A stretch of 64,000 nucleotides of DNA from assembly GCA_037138335.1 (NCBI GenBank), contig JBAXIO010000001.1:124001-188000 (forward strand), in the 5' to 3' direction. Source of the DNA: CAIRDP01 sp037138335 (GTDB lineage Bacteria; Bacteroidota; Bacteroidia; Bacteroidales; FEN-979). Position 1 is the stretch's first letter. The number at the start of each line of letters is the position of its first letter. A program made the position numbers and the translations under genes. Below are positions 39,071 through 47,725 of this stretch, in pieces. The notes beneath the pieces are model-generated. The model worked only from the letters and a program-made list of their open reading frames with translations, searched no databases and was not told where the DNA came from.

Positions 39071-40927
39071 ATGTTTAAGGAAGAAGCCTATAATGAAGAC
39101 AGTATAAGGTCCCTGGAGTGGAAAGAACACATCCGCCTCCGCCCGGGTATGTATATTGGCAAACTGGGTGACGGTTCCTCCCCCGATGACGGGATTTATG
39201 TCCTTATCAAGGAAATCGTTGATAACGCCATCGACGAATATGTTATGGGTTATGGCAAAACAATTGAAATAACCATCAAAGACCAGCAGGTTTGCGTTCG
39301 CGATTACGGGAGAGGCATCCCCCTTGGCAAACTGGTTGAATGCGTTTCAAAGATCAATACAGGTGCAAAATACGATTCCAAGGTCTTTAAAAAAGCGGTA
39401 GGGCTCAACGGTGTGGGAGCCAAGGCAGTCAATGGGCTCTCATCTTTTTTCAGGGTTCAGGCCATACGCGACGGCCTCACCAGGATCATTGAGTTTTCAC
39501 AGGGTGAACTCACCCATGATGAAAAAGAAAAACACTGCGACCTGAGGGCCGGGACCATAGTTACCTTCACACCCGACGAGGACCTGTTCGGGAAATATCA
39601 TTTCATCCCCGACTACATACAGAAAATGCTATGGAACTACGCGTTCCTGAATAATGGCCTTACCCTGATCTTTAACGGGGAACGGTATTATTCCCAGAAC
39701 GGCCTTCTGGATCTCCTCAATTCTTATATTGATACACCGAAATTATACCCTGTAGTCCACCTGACGGAAGGGGATTTTGAATTTGCCTTTACCCATTGCG
39801 AAATGTATGGCGAAGAGTATTACTCTTTTGTTAACGGGCAGCATACCACGCAGGGAGGTACACACCAGGCCGCATTCCGCGAAGCCCTCGTAAAAACAAT
39901 ACGGGAGTTCTACAAGAAGGACTTTGATACGAATGATATAAAAGCTTCATTGATTGTCGCATTGAGCATCAAAGTGCAGGATCCTGTATTTGAATCCCAA
40001 ACCAAAACGAAACTGGGATCACTGTATATTGAACCCGACGGACAGACCATCAGGAACTACATCATGGATATTGTCAAGAAACATCTTGACAATTACCTTT
40101 ATATGAACACCGATACGGCGGAGGCGCTCCTCCGGAAAATTCTTCAATCGGAGAAAGAACGCAAGGAATGGGCCAATATCAAAAAGATCGCCAAGGAAAG
40201 TGTAAAGAAAGTAAGCCTTCATAATAAAAAGCTGAGGGACTGCCGTATCCACTATAACAACCATGATGACCGCAGGTACGAATCCACGATTTTTATCACT
40301 GAAGGGGACTCCGCCAGCGGTTCAATCACGAAGGCTCGGGATGTCAATACCCAGGCTGTGTTCAGCCTGAAAGGCAAGCCACTGAACTGCTTTGGGCTCA
40401 GCAAAAGGGTGGTATACGAGAACGAAGAGTTTAACCTGCTGCAGTCTGCATTAAATATCGAAGAAGGACTTGAAAACCTTCGTTATAACTATGTAGTGGT
40501 GGCAACTGATGCCGATGTGGACGGGATGCATATCAGGCTGCTGATGCTGACGTTTTTTCTGCAATTTTATCCTGACCTCGTCAGGAATAACCATCTTTTT
40601 ATTTTGCAAACACCGCTTTTCAGGGTGAGAAACAAACAAAAGACGATCTATTGCTACTCCGAGGAAGAGAAAAAGTCGGCTATGGAAAAGTTGGGCGGAA
40701 ACCCCGAGATCACACGTTTCAAAGGCCTGGGCGAAATCTCTCCCGATGAGTTTAAATATTTTATTGGAGCGAATATGCGCCTTGACCCTGTAATTCTCAC
40801 AAAAGATTCATCCTTCCAGGAGGTCCTGAATTTTTATATGGGGAAAAATACACCCGAACGCCAGAATTTTATTATCGATAACCTGAAAGTCGAAGAGGAT
40901 GTATTGGGGGAGGCAATCCTGGCCTGA
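39071..40927 (+). CDS. parE: DNA topoisomerase IV subunit B
   Basis: 618 residues from the ATG at 39071. The upstream frame to 38948 is not part of the family and contains the promoter. The GHKL ATPase has IRLRPGMYIG, EIVDNAIDEYVMGY and GLNGVGAKAVNGLSSFF; the transducer domain follows; the Toprim domain has TEGDSASGS and DADVDGMHIRLL. The sequence SITKARDVNTQAVFSLKGKP is typical of Bacteroidota ParE, where GyrB has AKQGRDR instead. It decatenates daughter chromosomes together with ParC. No parC gene is in the window; the next gene is on the other strand with no bases between the stops. Confidence 0.9.
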   Translation: MFKEEAYNEDSIRSLEWKEHIRLRPGMYIGKLGDGSSPDDGIYVLIKEIVDNAIDEYVMGYGKTIEITIKDQQVCVRDYGRGIPLGKLVECVSKINTGAKYDSKVFKKAVGLNGVGAKAVNGLSSFFRVQAIRDGLTRIIEFSQGELTHDEKEKHCDLRAGTIVTFTPDEDLFGKYHFIPDYIQKMLWNYAFLNNGLTLIFNGERYYSQNGLLDLLNSYIDTPKLYPVVHLTEGDFEFAFTHCEMYGEEYYSFVNGQHTTQGGTHQAAFREALVKTIREFYKKDFDTNDIKASLIVALSIKVQDPVFESQTKTKLGSLYIEPDGQTIRNYIMDIVKKHLDNYLYMNTDTAEALLRKILQSEKERKEWANIKKIAKESVKKVSLHNKKLRDCRIHYNNHDDRRYESTIFITEGDSASGSITKARDVNTQAVFSLKGKPLNCFGLSKRVVYENEEFNLLQSALNIEEGLENLRYNYVVVATDADVDGMHIRLLMLTFFLQFYPDLVRNNHLFILQTPLFRVRNKQKTIYCYSEEEKKSAMEKLGGNPEITRFKGLGEISPDEFKYFIGANMRLDPVILTKDSSFQEVLNFYMGKNTPERQNFIIDNLKVEEDVLGEAILA

Positions 40928-41503
40928 TCATTTTTTGTGGAATGGCCAGCCTAAAGCTGTAAATCTCAGCAGCGCTTCCCTCCGGTGAAGAAGATCTTCC
41001 AGTTCATATAACATATTCCGGTTTACCTGCTCAGCCATCGGGATAACCCATTTCTTTGTTTCATCAAGATATCGGCGGATAAACTCCTTGTCGAAAATAT
41101 CGGGATGCAGGTCGGTCAGGTTGCTTATACGGTCGGCACATTTAAGCGTTTTTGCGTTTTCACTGCCTTTCAGCAGTAACCTTTCAAGGTACTGGTCCTT
41201 TGTTTCTTCCTTCATACGGGTAACCTCCAGAACCAATACCAGCACGGCCGGACCGTCCACGTCCAGGTTTATTATCTCGTCACGCGAAACACATTTTACA
41301 TCTTCAAAAAGATCATGTATAACAGATGCTTTGAGCAGCACATGGTCCACATAATGATAATCGATCAGGATGGCATATGTGCTGAGGGCATGCCTGAACT
41401 GGTTCCCGCCGACATGACGTTTGATCCCCCGGAGTGCAGTGGCTTTTTGAACATACGGTGCAACAACCATGTTCACTAATGATTCTCTCTCAAAGTTTTC
41501 CAT
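40928..41503 (-). CDS. Single-domain HD hydrolase resembling the SpoT/Mesh1 (p)ppGpp hydrolase
   Basis: 191 residues. The metal-site residues follow the RelA/SpoT hydrolase plan: His in FRHALSTYAILID, HD with ED in VIHDLFEDV, and Asp in LKCADRISNL. A TRMKEETKDQYLERLL segment takes the place of the SpoT GVTKL helix, and a helical tail follows. No synthetase, TGS or ACT domain is present, so if active it would only degrade alarmones or related nucleotides. The ATG at 41503 overlaps nnr by 14 bases; an ATG at 41527 is also possible. It is the last gene of a minus-strand run. Confidence 0.78.
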   Translation of the reverse strand: MENFERESLVNMVVAPYVQKATALRGIKRHVGGNQFRHALSTYAILIDYHYVDHVLLKASVIHDLFEDVKCVSRDEIINLDVDGPAVLVLVLEVTRMKEETKDQYLERLLLKGSENAKTLKCADRISNLTDLHPDIFDKEFIRRYLDETKKWVIPMAEQVNRNMLYELEDLLHRREALLRFTALGWPFHKK

Positions 41504-43010
41504 ATAGTGTTTGAAATGCTTTACCAATATACTTGATTATATCTCCTGCGGTCAGGGCTTCCTCCCCGGTTTCCATACAGGCGATATCCCCTGCACGGCC
41601 ATGGAGAAATACCCCCAGGAGGCAGGCATCCAGGGATGAATAACCCTGGGCTTTCAATCCTGTGATCAATCCTGTAAGAACATCCCCGCTGCCGCCGGTG
41701 GCCATCCCGGGATTTCCCGTGGAATTGAAGTAACATTCCCCTTCAGGGGTTGTGATTGCGGTATTGGCACCTTTCAGGACAACATAGGCCTGGTGGCGGA
41801 ATGAAAACTCACGTTGCATCTGCATTCGGTCAAAATCATCCTTGTGCCTGCCGGTAAGCCTTTGAAATTCCTTTGGATGGGGCGTGAAAATACTCTGTTT
41901 CGGTATAAAACCCAGCCAGGTTTTGTTTTCTGCAATAATATTTATTGCGTCGGCATCGAAGACTATCGGCTGGCCGGCTTCCTGGATCAGCAACTTGAGG
42001 GACTTTTGTGTCTGTTCGTCCATCCCCAGGCCACATCCTATGCCGATTGCGGTATAGGGCGAAAGGTCGGGCAGCATGCTTACAAGCCTTTCATTCCTGT
42101 CGATGCTCATCAATGCTTCCGGGGCGGAAGTCTGCAGTATGGGGAACCCTGACGAAGGCGCATGAACCGTGACAAGTCCGGCCCCCGATCGCAAGGCTGC
42201 ATTGGAGGCAAGCACCGCAGCTCCCATCTTGCCATAGCCGCCACAGATAAGCAGGGCATGCCCGAAGGTTCCCTTGTGGTCAAATTTATGCCTTCTGATC
42301 AGCTTCGGCTCAAGCATCTGGCTGTCAATCAAATAATTCTTAACAACAGCTTGCTCTATAAATTCCCCTGAAATGCCTATATCGAGCAAATGCCATTCCC
42401 CCAGGTAAATATCATTCTCCGGGAAGAAAAATGCCAGTTTGGGAGGAGAAAATGAAAGGGTGTAATCAGCCTGGAGAACTACCGGTTTCTCAACAGTTTT
42501 GTAAGAAGAGTCGCAAAACAGTCCCGACGGGACATCTATTGAAATAATGAGGGCTTTGCTTTCGTTGATATGCCTGATGACAGCTGCAGTGAATCCCCCG
42601 GCCGGGCGGGTTAAACCGCTGCCGAAGAGACTGTCAATCACAAGGTCTCCATCGCAGATTTCGGGCATAAGGTCTCCCTCGTTCAGAAACCGGATGTTCC
42701 CGGGGGCAATAGTTTGAAAACGGTCGAAATTTTTGCGGCAGGATGGGGAAAGGTTCTTTTCAGGTCCGACCATGTAAACAAGAACCTGAAAATGTTTCAG
42801 ATGCAGCATCCTAGCTATAGCCAGTCCATCGCCCCCGTTATTGCCGGTTCCTGCAAAGACAAAAATTGATTTCTTTGAACTCAGTTTCCCGGTAATCCAT
42901 GAAAAACAGGCTGATGCTGCCCTCTCCATCAGGTCGATGTCGGCAATAGGCTCATTGGCAATGGTGTATGCGTCTGCCTCACGTATCTTTTCAACAGGAA
43001 GTATTTTCAT
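41490..43010 (-). CDS. nnr: Bifunctional NAD(P)H-hydrate epimerase / ADP-dependent dehydratase
   Basis: 506 residues from the ATG at 43010, just after the preceding stop; the frame open to 43118 overlaps that gene. The N-terminal YjeF epimerase domain (about 1-215) has DLMERAASACFSWI, VFAGTGNNGGDGLAIARML and DGDLVIDSLFGSGL. The C-terminal ribokinase-like dehydratase domain (about 225-500) has HKGTFGHALLICGGYGKMGAAVLA, FTPHPKEFQRLTG, and the catalytic-Asp segment NPGMATGGSGDVLTGLI. It repairs hydrated NADH and NADPH. Both halves look complete. Confidence 0.95.
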   Translation of the reverse strand: MKILPVEKIREADAYTIANEPIADIDLMERAASACFSWITGKLSSKKSIFVFAGTGNNGGDGLAIARMLHLKHFQVLVYMVGPEKNLSPSCRKNFDRFQTIAPGNIRFLNEGDLMPEICDGDLVIDSLFGSGLTRPAGGFTAAVIRHINESKALIISIDVPSGLFCDSSYKTVEKPVVLQADYTLSFSPPKLAFFFPENDIYLGEWHLLDIGISGEFIEQAVVKNYLIDSQMLEPKLIRRHKFDHKGTFGHALLICGGYGKMGAAVLASNAALRSGAGLVTVHAPSSGFPILQTSAPEALMSIDRNERLVSMLPDLSPYTAIGIGCGLGMDEQTQKSLKLLIQEAGQPIVFDADAINIIAENKTWLGFIPKQSIFTPHPKEFQRLTGRHKDDFDRMQMQREFSFRHQAYVVLKGANTAITTPEGECYFNSTGNPGMATGGSGDVLTGLITGLKAQGYSSLDACLLGVFLHGRAGDIACMETGEEALTAGDIIKYIGKAFQTLYGKL

Positions 43011-43012
43011 GG

Positions 43013-43381
43013 TTACCTGATCATTCCCCAAAAAGGCAGTGTCGCCAGAAAACCAATGAGAAAGAGGGAAACCAGCACGAAAATCAAAACAGAAATAATA
43101 AGCCCTATAATTGCGCATGTTCTTCCTGTTTTCACGTTGTTCAGGGAACTGATAGTATAATTCTGGGGAGCTGAATTAAATACTGCAATTTCCCTTTTTG
43201 CCAGTACGATAGTGATGATACCCAGGACTATGCCTACAAATGAAACCAGCTTCCACCAGCAAAAGACAATAGAAAGGATGCCCATTACAAGTATTGTGTT
43301 TGAATTCGGCAGATTCTGCTGGTACAACGGATCGTTTACCGGATTTCCCCGGGGGGCTGAATTGGAATCGTTCACTTCCAT
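43013..43381 (-). CDS. Small CCC-motif/DUF4190-like membrane protein
   Basis: 122 residues. A short polar N-terminus (Asn/Pro rich) precedes helices at about 29-60 (TILVMGILSIVFCWWKLVSFVGIVLGIITIVLA), a cytoplasmic linker, and a helix at about 87-115. The hydrophobic pattern resembles Bacteroidota 'CCC motif' and DUF4190 membrane proteins, though the triple cysteine itself is reduced to FCWW. Function unknown. Two bases separate its stop from the nnr start, indicating cotranscription. Confidence 0.72.
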   Translation of the reverse strand: MEVNDSNSAPRGNPVNDPLYQQNLPNSNTILVMGILSIVFCWWKLVSFVGIVLGIITIVLAKREIAVFNSAPQNYTISSLNNVKTGRTCAIIGLIISVLIFVLVSLFLIGFLATLPFWGMIR

Positions 43382-43422
43382 AAAAGCTGTGTTTAATCAA
43401 AGAGTAAAGTTACAAAGAAAAA

Positions 43423-44337
43423 TTAATAATACAGTGGATAGAACCTGAATTTTCCAAGGGTGTTATATTCGATTGCAGGTGCAGGTATCTTTATGAAACT
43501 GAGGACTGTAAAAACAGCTTTGAGCAATTTTGAGCGGGTAGGTATACGCGTTAGGTCAACATCCACCGAGATCAGGAAACGGCGGTATCGCCCGGGTGAC
43601 TCCGGAGTGGGAGCTGAAGTATTTGCCGAAGCACCTGTCATCCCCCCGGCCCCGTACCCAACAGCTATATTAAGCCATTTCGGAAAACGGCTGTGTTTTG
43701 GAAGAAAGGAGCTGATATTGCCCGACAGCCAGAAGCTATTCCCGTTATAATCCTTTAATATCTGAGTCATTATATTTGCCCCAAGGAGGTCCGGCCTGTA
43801 TGCAGGATAAGACGTCTGATGAAACGAGGCCTTCAAACAGAATCGCTGCTGATGCCAAATGAGTTGCTGGCTTACAAACATCGCCGCCCCCAGGGTGTTT
43901 GCTGTTAAATCTCCGATCGAAAACCCCCATGCCGATGAGAAACCGTCGAGTATCTCAATGTTCAGCTGGTAGGCCAGGGCAAGCAGGCCCCCGTACCAGG
44001 CCGATGCCGTGTTCCCAAGCCCGGCCCAACGGTAAGAATAATTAAATATCATGCTTTCGTAATAAGTCGAAAAAGCATGGCCGCATTTATCCATTTGCAA
44101 CCATTCATTATTGTCGTTGAACAAGTGGAAAGATGACTGGGGATATCCCTTATACCACGCGAAATAAAGTCCCGAAAGGCTTCCGAAATACAGGGCTCCC
44201 TGTACCGATAAAACCCCGATGAGGCGGCCTTTATTGATCCCGGCTGAATCCGTTCTCAGGGAATGGTATTTAAGGCTGTCCTGCCCGAAAGATGCAAGGG
44301 TCAATAACAATCCGAACAGGAGCAGGCGGCATCGCAT
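43423..44337 (-). CDS. DUF2279 family exported protein
   Basis: 304 residues with a signal peptide ending near residue 19 (LASFGQ). The DUF2279 region (about 40-165) carries MDKCGHAFSTYYES, YGGLLALAYQLNIEILDGFSSAWGFSIGDLTANTLGA and WHQQR, including the conserved Asp-Lys-x-Gly-His and Glu-x-x-Asp residues. The C-terminal part has strand patterns like an outer-membrane or surface protein (FWLSGNISSFLPKH, WLNIAVGYGAGGM). Function unknown; the localisation is inferred. It lies 21 bases after mltG in the same direction. Confidence 0.83.
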   Translation of the reverse strand: MRCRLLLFGLLLTLASFGQDSLKYHSLRTDSAGINKGRLIGVLSVQGALYFGSLSGLYFAWYKGYPQSSFHLFNDNNEWLQMDKCGHAFSTYYESMIFNYSYRWAGLGNTASAWYGGLLALAYQLNIEILDGFSSAWGFSIGDLTANTLGAAMFVSQQLIWHQQRFCLKASFHQTSYPAYRPDLLGANIMTQILKDYNGNSFWLSGNISSFLPKHSRFPKWLNIAVGYGAGGMTGASANTSAPTPESPGRYRRFLISVDVDLTRIPTRSKLLKAVFTVLSFIKIPAPAIEYNTLGKFRFYPLYY

Positions 44338-44358
44338 CAGGCAGATCGTTTATGCTGA

Positions 44359-45429
44359 TTATTTGATTTTCATCTGGTCCAGGGCTTTCTGATACTTTTT
44401 TGCATTCCTGCCATGTTCGGCAAGGCTTACAGCAAAATTATGGGACCCCGAAAGGTCCTCCTTTGCACAGAAATACATATAAGGGTGGTTCCTGTAATTC
44501 AGCACAGCGTCAATGGTGCTGATCGAAGGGATGCAGATCGGGCCGGGCGGAAGCCCTGTATGCAGATAGGTATTATATACTGATTGTATTTTAAGGTGTT
44601 TCTCTGTAAGCCTTTTTATGCTGTAATCCTGCCATGCATAGATTACAGTGGGATCAGCCTGCAACGGCCATCCTTTCCGCAGCCTGTTTACATATACCCC
44701 CGCAATATCAGGTTTCTCAAAATCTTTATTCGTCTCTTTCTCAACAATGGATGCAATGGTTACCACCTCCCGGATGTCCATCCCGTTTACTTCAAGCTGT
44801 TTCCTTCGTTTTGCATTCCAGAAAGCTTTCTGCTCCGAGCTCATTTTCTCTATGAGCTGGGTTGCCGAGGTGTTCCAGAGAACCTGGTAAGTGTTCGGGA
44901 TAAAAAGCACAAATACATTGTACCTGTTGATCCCGTATTTATAAAGGAAACTGCTGTCGAGGAATAATTTCATAAGACTGGCTGAATCAGCTTCAACCTG
45001 GTGCCCTAACCGCCCTGCAAGCTCGGCGGTATTCCTAGCACCCTGAAAACTAAGGTGAACAGGCTCCTGCCGTCCCATCCTCAGCTGGGAAACAAGCTCA
45101 TTGTTGCTGATCCCGTCATGTATCCTGTATTTCCCTGCTTTAACACGCTTAATGTAATGCTTCCTTTCGGCTGTAAAAATGAAACTTTGCTCATTCTTCA
45201 ATAACGACTTTTCTTTCAGTATCCTCAGCAGGCCGTTAAAATCTGTTCCGGTTGGAATGTAAATAATCACAGAGGCCCTGCCTTTCAGGTCAACATTCGG
45301 GTATTTTACATAATAATAAAACCTTGCGGATAAAATGAGAAGCAATGCCAGCGTGACTGCAACAACACTCACGGGAGCAACATAGCTAAGCCTCCTTCGG
45401 CAAAGCGGATCAGGTTGTGAAGACTTCAT
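44359..45429 (-). CDS. mltG: Endolytic transglycosylase MltG (YceG-like)
   Basis: 356 residues. One membrane helix (about 17-38) near the N-terminus, then a LysM-like subdomain (IPTGTDFNGLLRILKEKSLL) and the YceG catalytic domain. The catalytic Glu lies in IASIVEKETNKD; LQADPTVIYAW and YNTYLHTGLPPGPICIPSISTIDAVLN are signature segments. MltG cuts nascent glycan strands and sets their length. It sits between a GNAT gene and a DUF2279 gene, behind dapF, in a unit concerned partly with peptidoglycan. Confidence 0.95.
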   Translation of the reverse strand: MKSSQPDPLCRRRLSYVAPVSVVAVTLALLLILSARFYYYVKYPNVDLKGRASVIIYIPTGTDFNGLLRILKEKSLLKNEQSFIFTAERKHYIKRVKAGKYRIHDGISNNELVSQLRMGRQEPVHLSFQGARNTAELAGRLGHQVEADSASLMKLFLDSSFLYKYGINRYNVFVLFIPNTYQVLWNTSATQLIEKMSSEQKAFWNAKRRKQLEVNGMDIREVVTIASIVEKETNKDFEKPDIAGVYVNRLRKGWPLQADPTVIYAWQDYSIKRLTEKHLKIQSVYNTYLHTGLPPGPICIPSISTIDAVLNYRNHPYMYFCAKEDLSGSHNFAVSLAEHGRNAKKYQKALDQMKIK

Positions 45430-45449
45430 TAATGAACTGATTGAGATAA

Positions 45450-45995
45450 TTAATCAAAACGCCTTATCAACTGGAACATCCATTCTTCCAGCCAGCCGTT
45501 TCCAACCCTGACCCAGTCTTTTTTAATTCCACAGCGTTCAAATCCGTATTTCTCAAATAAAGAGACACTTGCTGTGTTCTCAGGTGTGATATTGCTGTAC
45601 AACTGTCTTAAATTCAATACTTCAAATGCATAACGTATAAGTAATTCGAGGGCTTCAGACGAATACCTGTTCCCCCTGAACTCCTCCCTGATTAAAATGC
45701 CGATGCCGGCCCTCATATGGAAGGGGTCGAAATCAAACAGGTCTATCGCCCCAACCGCCCTTTCTTTAATGTCCCCCTCGTTTCCAATTATCATCAGCCT
45801 TAATTGCCGTGCCGAATAGATATCGTTCTGAACATTCATTACATATTCCTCGATCTGAAAACGGGAATAGGGTGTTATGGTATTACTGACCCTCCAGATC
45901 GAAGGATCATTCTCCCATTGATATAGCACATCAATATCAGCCGGTTCCACTGCCCTCAAATGCAGCCTTTTGCTCTTCAGAATCTCGTAATTCAT
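45450..45995 (-). CDS. GNAT family N-acetyltransferase (RimJ/SpeG-like)
   Basis: 181 residues. The GNAT fold is seen from LKSKRLHLRAVEPADIDVLYQWE at the start, through the acetyl-CoA-binding A motif IREEFRGNRYSSEALELLIRYAF, to NITPENTASVSLFEKYGFERCG near the end. The R-G-N-R-Y version of the Q/R-x-x-G-x-A loop and the final GNGWLEEWMF segment resemble RimJ/SpeG-type enzymes acting on protein N-termini or polyamines. The acceptor is unknown. It lies six bases after dapF. Confidence 0.88.
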   Translation of the reverse strand: MNYEILKSKRLHLRAVEPADIDVLYQWENDPSIWRVSNTITPYSRFQIEEYVMNVQNDIYSARQLRLMIIGNEGDIKERAVGAIDLFDFDPFHMRAGIGILIREEFRGNRYSSEALELLIRYAFEVLNLRQLYSNITPENTASVSLFEKYGFERCGIKKDWVRVGNGWLEEWMFQLIRRFD

Positions 45996-46001
45996 TGTTC
46001 C

Positions 46002-46790
46002 CTATATGATTATTTCTCCTTTGTATACAAAGACCGCAGGTCCTTCAAGATATACCTCCGTAAACTGCCGGCCCGATTGCAGGAAACGAACCGTAAACTG
46101 CCCCCCCCTTGCATTGATCCGGTAAAAGCCCTCATTATTTTTATCCAGGGATGCCGTGATCAGGGCAGATGCCGTCACTCCTGTACCGCACGAAAGTGTT
46201 TCGTTCTCAACCCCGCGTTCATATGTCCTGATAGTCAGGCCTGCGGATGAAGATTCCACGAAGTTCACATTGCAGCCGCCAGGAGCGAATCTGCTGTCAT
46301 TTCTTAAAGCCCTACCCTCAGCCGGAACGTCAACAGCGTCAACCGAAGGCACAAACTTTACAAAATGAGGGGAGCCCGTATCAATGAAATATCCATCAGG
46401 AAATTGTCCGCCCACAGAAGTGTCTTTCATCTTCAAACGGACCATGGAACCCCGAGAATCAACAGACAGGATCTCTGCCTCATGCGGGCCGTCAATGGCG
46501 ATGAACCTGGTTTTTTTACCTGCTATTCCCAGGGAGTATGCAAAGGCTGCCATGCACCGGCCCCCGTTACCGCACATAGTACTTTCAAATCCGTCGGAAT
46601 TATAATACCTCAGCGAGAAGTCATACCCTTCCTTCTTCTCCAGCAGCATCAGCCCGTCGGCTCCGATGCCGAAATGCCTGTCACAGAGGGAAGCAATCCG
46701 CGAATTGTCAGGTATAACCCTGTTGTGGCGGTTGTCGAGGATGATGAAATCATTCCCGTTGCCATGGTATTTGAAAAATTCAATTCCCAC
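46002..46790 (-). CDS. dapF: Diaminopimelate epimerase
   Basis: 262 residues. DapF converts LL- to meso-diaminopimelate for peptidoglycan and lysine. The two catalytic cysteines are in STMCGNGGRCMAAFA and LSCGTGVTAS. The pseudo-symmetric halves begin FFKYHGNGNDFIILDN and SPHFVKFV. It is first in a run of closely spaced minus-strand genes with its own -7 box. meso-DAP production matches the meso-DAP ligase Mpl in this window. Confidence 0.96.
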   Translation of the reverse strand: MGIEFFKYHGNGNDFIILDNRHNRVIPDNSRIASLCDRHFGIGADGLMLLEKKEGYDFSLRYYNSDGFESTMCGNGGRCMAAFAYSLGIAGKKTRFIAIDGPHEAEILSVDSRGSMVRLKMKDTSVGGQFPDGYFIDTGSPHFVKFVPSVDAVDVPAEGRALRNDSRFAPGGCNVNFVESSSAGLTIRTYERGVENETLSCGTGVTASALITASLDKNNEGFYRINARGGQFTVRFLQSGRQFTEVYLEGPAVFVYKGEIII

Positions 46791-46807
46791 CTGAGCTCAT
46801 TATATCG

Positions 46808-46815
46808 CAAAGCTA
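46808..46815 (-). promoter_or_regulatory. Probable -7 box of the dapF run (TAGCTTTG)
   Basis: TAGCTTTG on the minus strand ends 17 bases before the dapF ATG at 46790. A TTTT rather than TTTG lies 18 bases upstream. Confidence 0.5.
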
Positions 46816-46911
46816 TGAACAAATCTTCATATTAAAAGTATCCTGCCCTAATTTCGTCGGGCCATTTCGGCTGTTTATCGATTTACTATTTAACACGGGT
46901 ATCAATGATAA

Positions 46912-46919
46912 TATTTTTG
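46912..46919 (+). promoter_or_regulatory. Probable -7 box of the LiaF-like/LytSR unit (TATTTTTG)
   Basis: TATTTTTG ends 35 bases before the ATG at 46955. No -33 TTTG is seen at the proper distance. Confidence 0.45.
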
Positions 46920-46954
46920 CTATCAGAAAATTGCTAATTTTAAACTCGAATACT

Positions 46955-47704
46955 ATGGAACCAAATCCCGAACATAAAACTCATTACGACAAGGACCGGA
47001 AAAAAGGGATGCTTGGTATTGTCGTGATCTTAGCAGGACTTGCTTTGCTGCTTCTTAACGCCGGATTCCTCCCTTACTATCTCCGGCATATCATTATTTC
47101 CTGGCCGATGCTTCTGGTTGCCATTGGCGTTGTAAGCCTCATGGGCGCCGAAAACAGGGTGCCGGGAATTATCCTGATAGTGGTTGGTGGATTTTTCCTC
47201 TTCCCAAGGATATTCGATTTTGATATCAATTTTGCACATCTTTTCTGGCCATTGATCCTCATATCCATAGGGGTGCTTATACTGTTCCGTAAATTCCCAC
47301 ATCCAAGGGATTGGAAACACCGCGTTGGGCCTTCGCCTCAAAATACTGAAGCTGCAAATGACCTGGGCTATATTTTTGAAGACCATATGTTCAGCGGAAC
47401 CGAAAAGAGGATCATCAACAGGGACTTTAAAGGTGGCAGGGTTAACGTTATCTTCGGTAGCGTAAAGCTCGACCTCACCCAGGCAAGCCTGGCCGAAGGT
47501 ACTAATGAACTTGAACTGAATGTTGTTTTCGGAGGGGCAACTATTATTGTCCCTTGCGAATGGAAAATACAGCTGAAGAATACAAGCGTTTTTGGAGGTT
47601 TCTCCGATAAGCGTTTCTGTGTAAAAGAAGCAGCTGACCCCTCAAGAGTACTGGTTATCAAAGCTTCTGCAGTGTTTGGCGGAGGTGAAATCAAAACGTA
47701 TTAA
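46955..47704 (+). CDS. LiaF-like membrane protein (DUF5668 plus LiaF C-terminal domain)
   Basis: 249 residues from the ATG at 46955; an in-frame start at 46931 is less likely. Four membrane helices (about 17-105) form a DUF5668-like unit with the duplicated pattern GIVVILAGLALLLLNAGFL and GIILIVVGGFFLFPRIF. The soluble C-terminal domain (about 135-249) shows the LiaF beta-helix signature: IFGSVKLDLTQA, VVFGGATIIVPCEW and SVFGGFSDKR, with repeated FGG/FGS turns. LiaF restrains the LiaS kinase in Firmicutes cell-envelope stress response. Here it precedes a LytS/LytR pair by 21 bases, suggesting an analogous role. Confidence 0.85.
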   Translation: MEPNPEHKTHYDKDRKKGMLGIVVILAGLALLLLNAGFLPYYLRHIIISWPMLLVAIGVVSLMGAENRVPGIILIVVGGFFLFPRIFDFDINFAHLFWPLILISIGVLILFRKFPHPRDWKHRVGPSPQNTEAANDLGYIFEDHMFSGTEKRIINRDFKGGRVNVIFGSVKLDLTQASLAEGTNELELNVVFGGATIIVPCEWKIQLKNTSVFGGFSDKRFCVKEAADPSRVLVIKASAVFGGGEIKTY

Positions 47705-47725
47705 AATAAAACCTGGGGATAGAGA

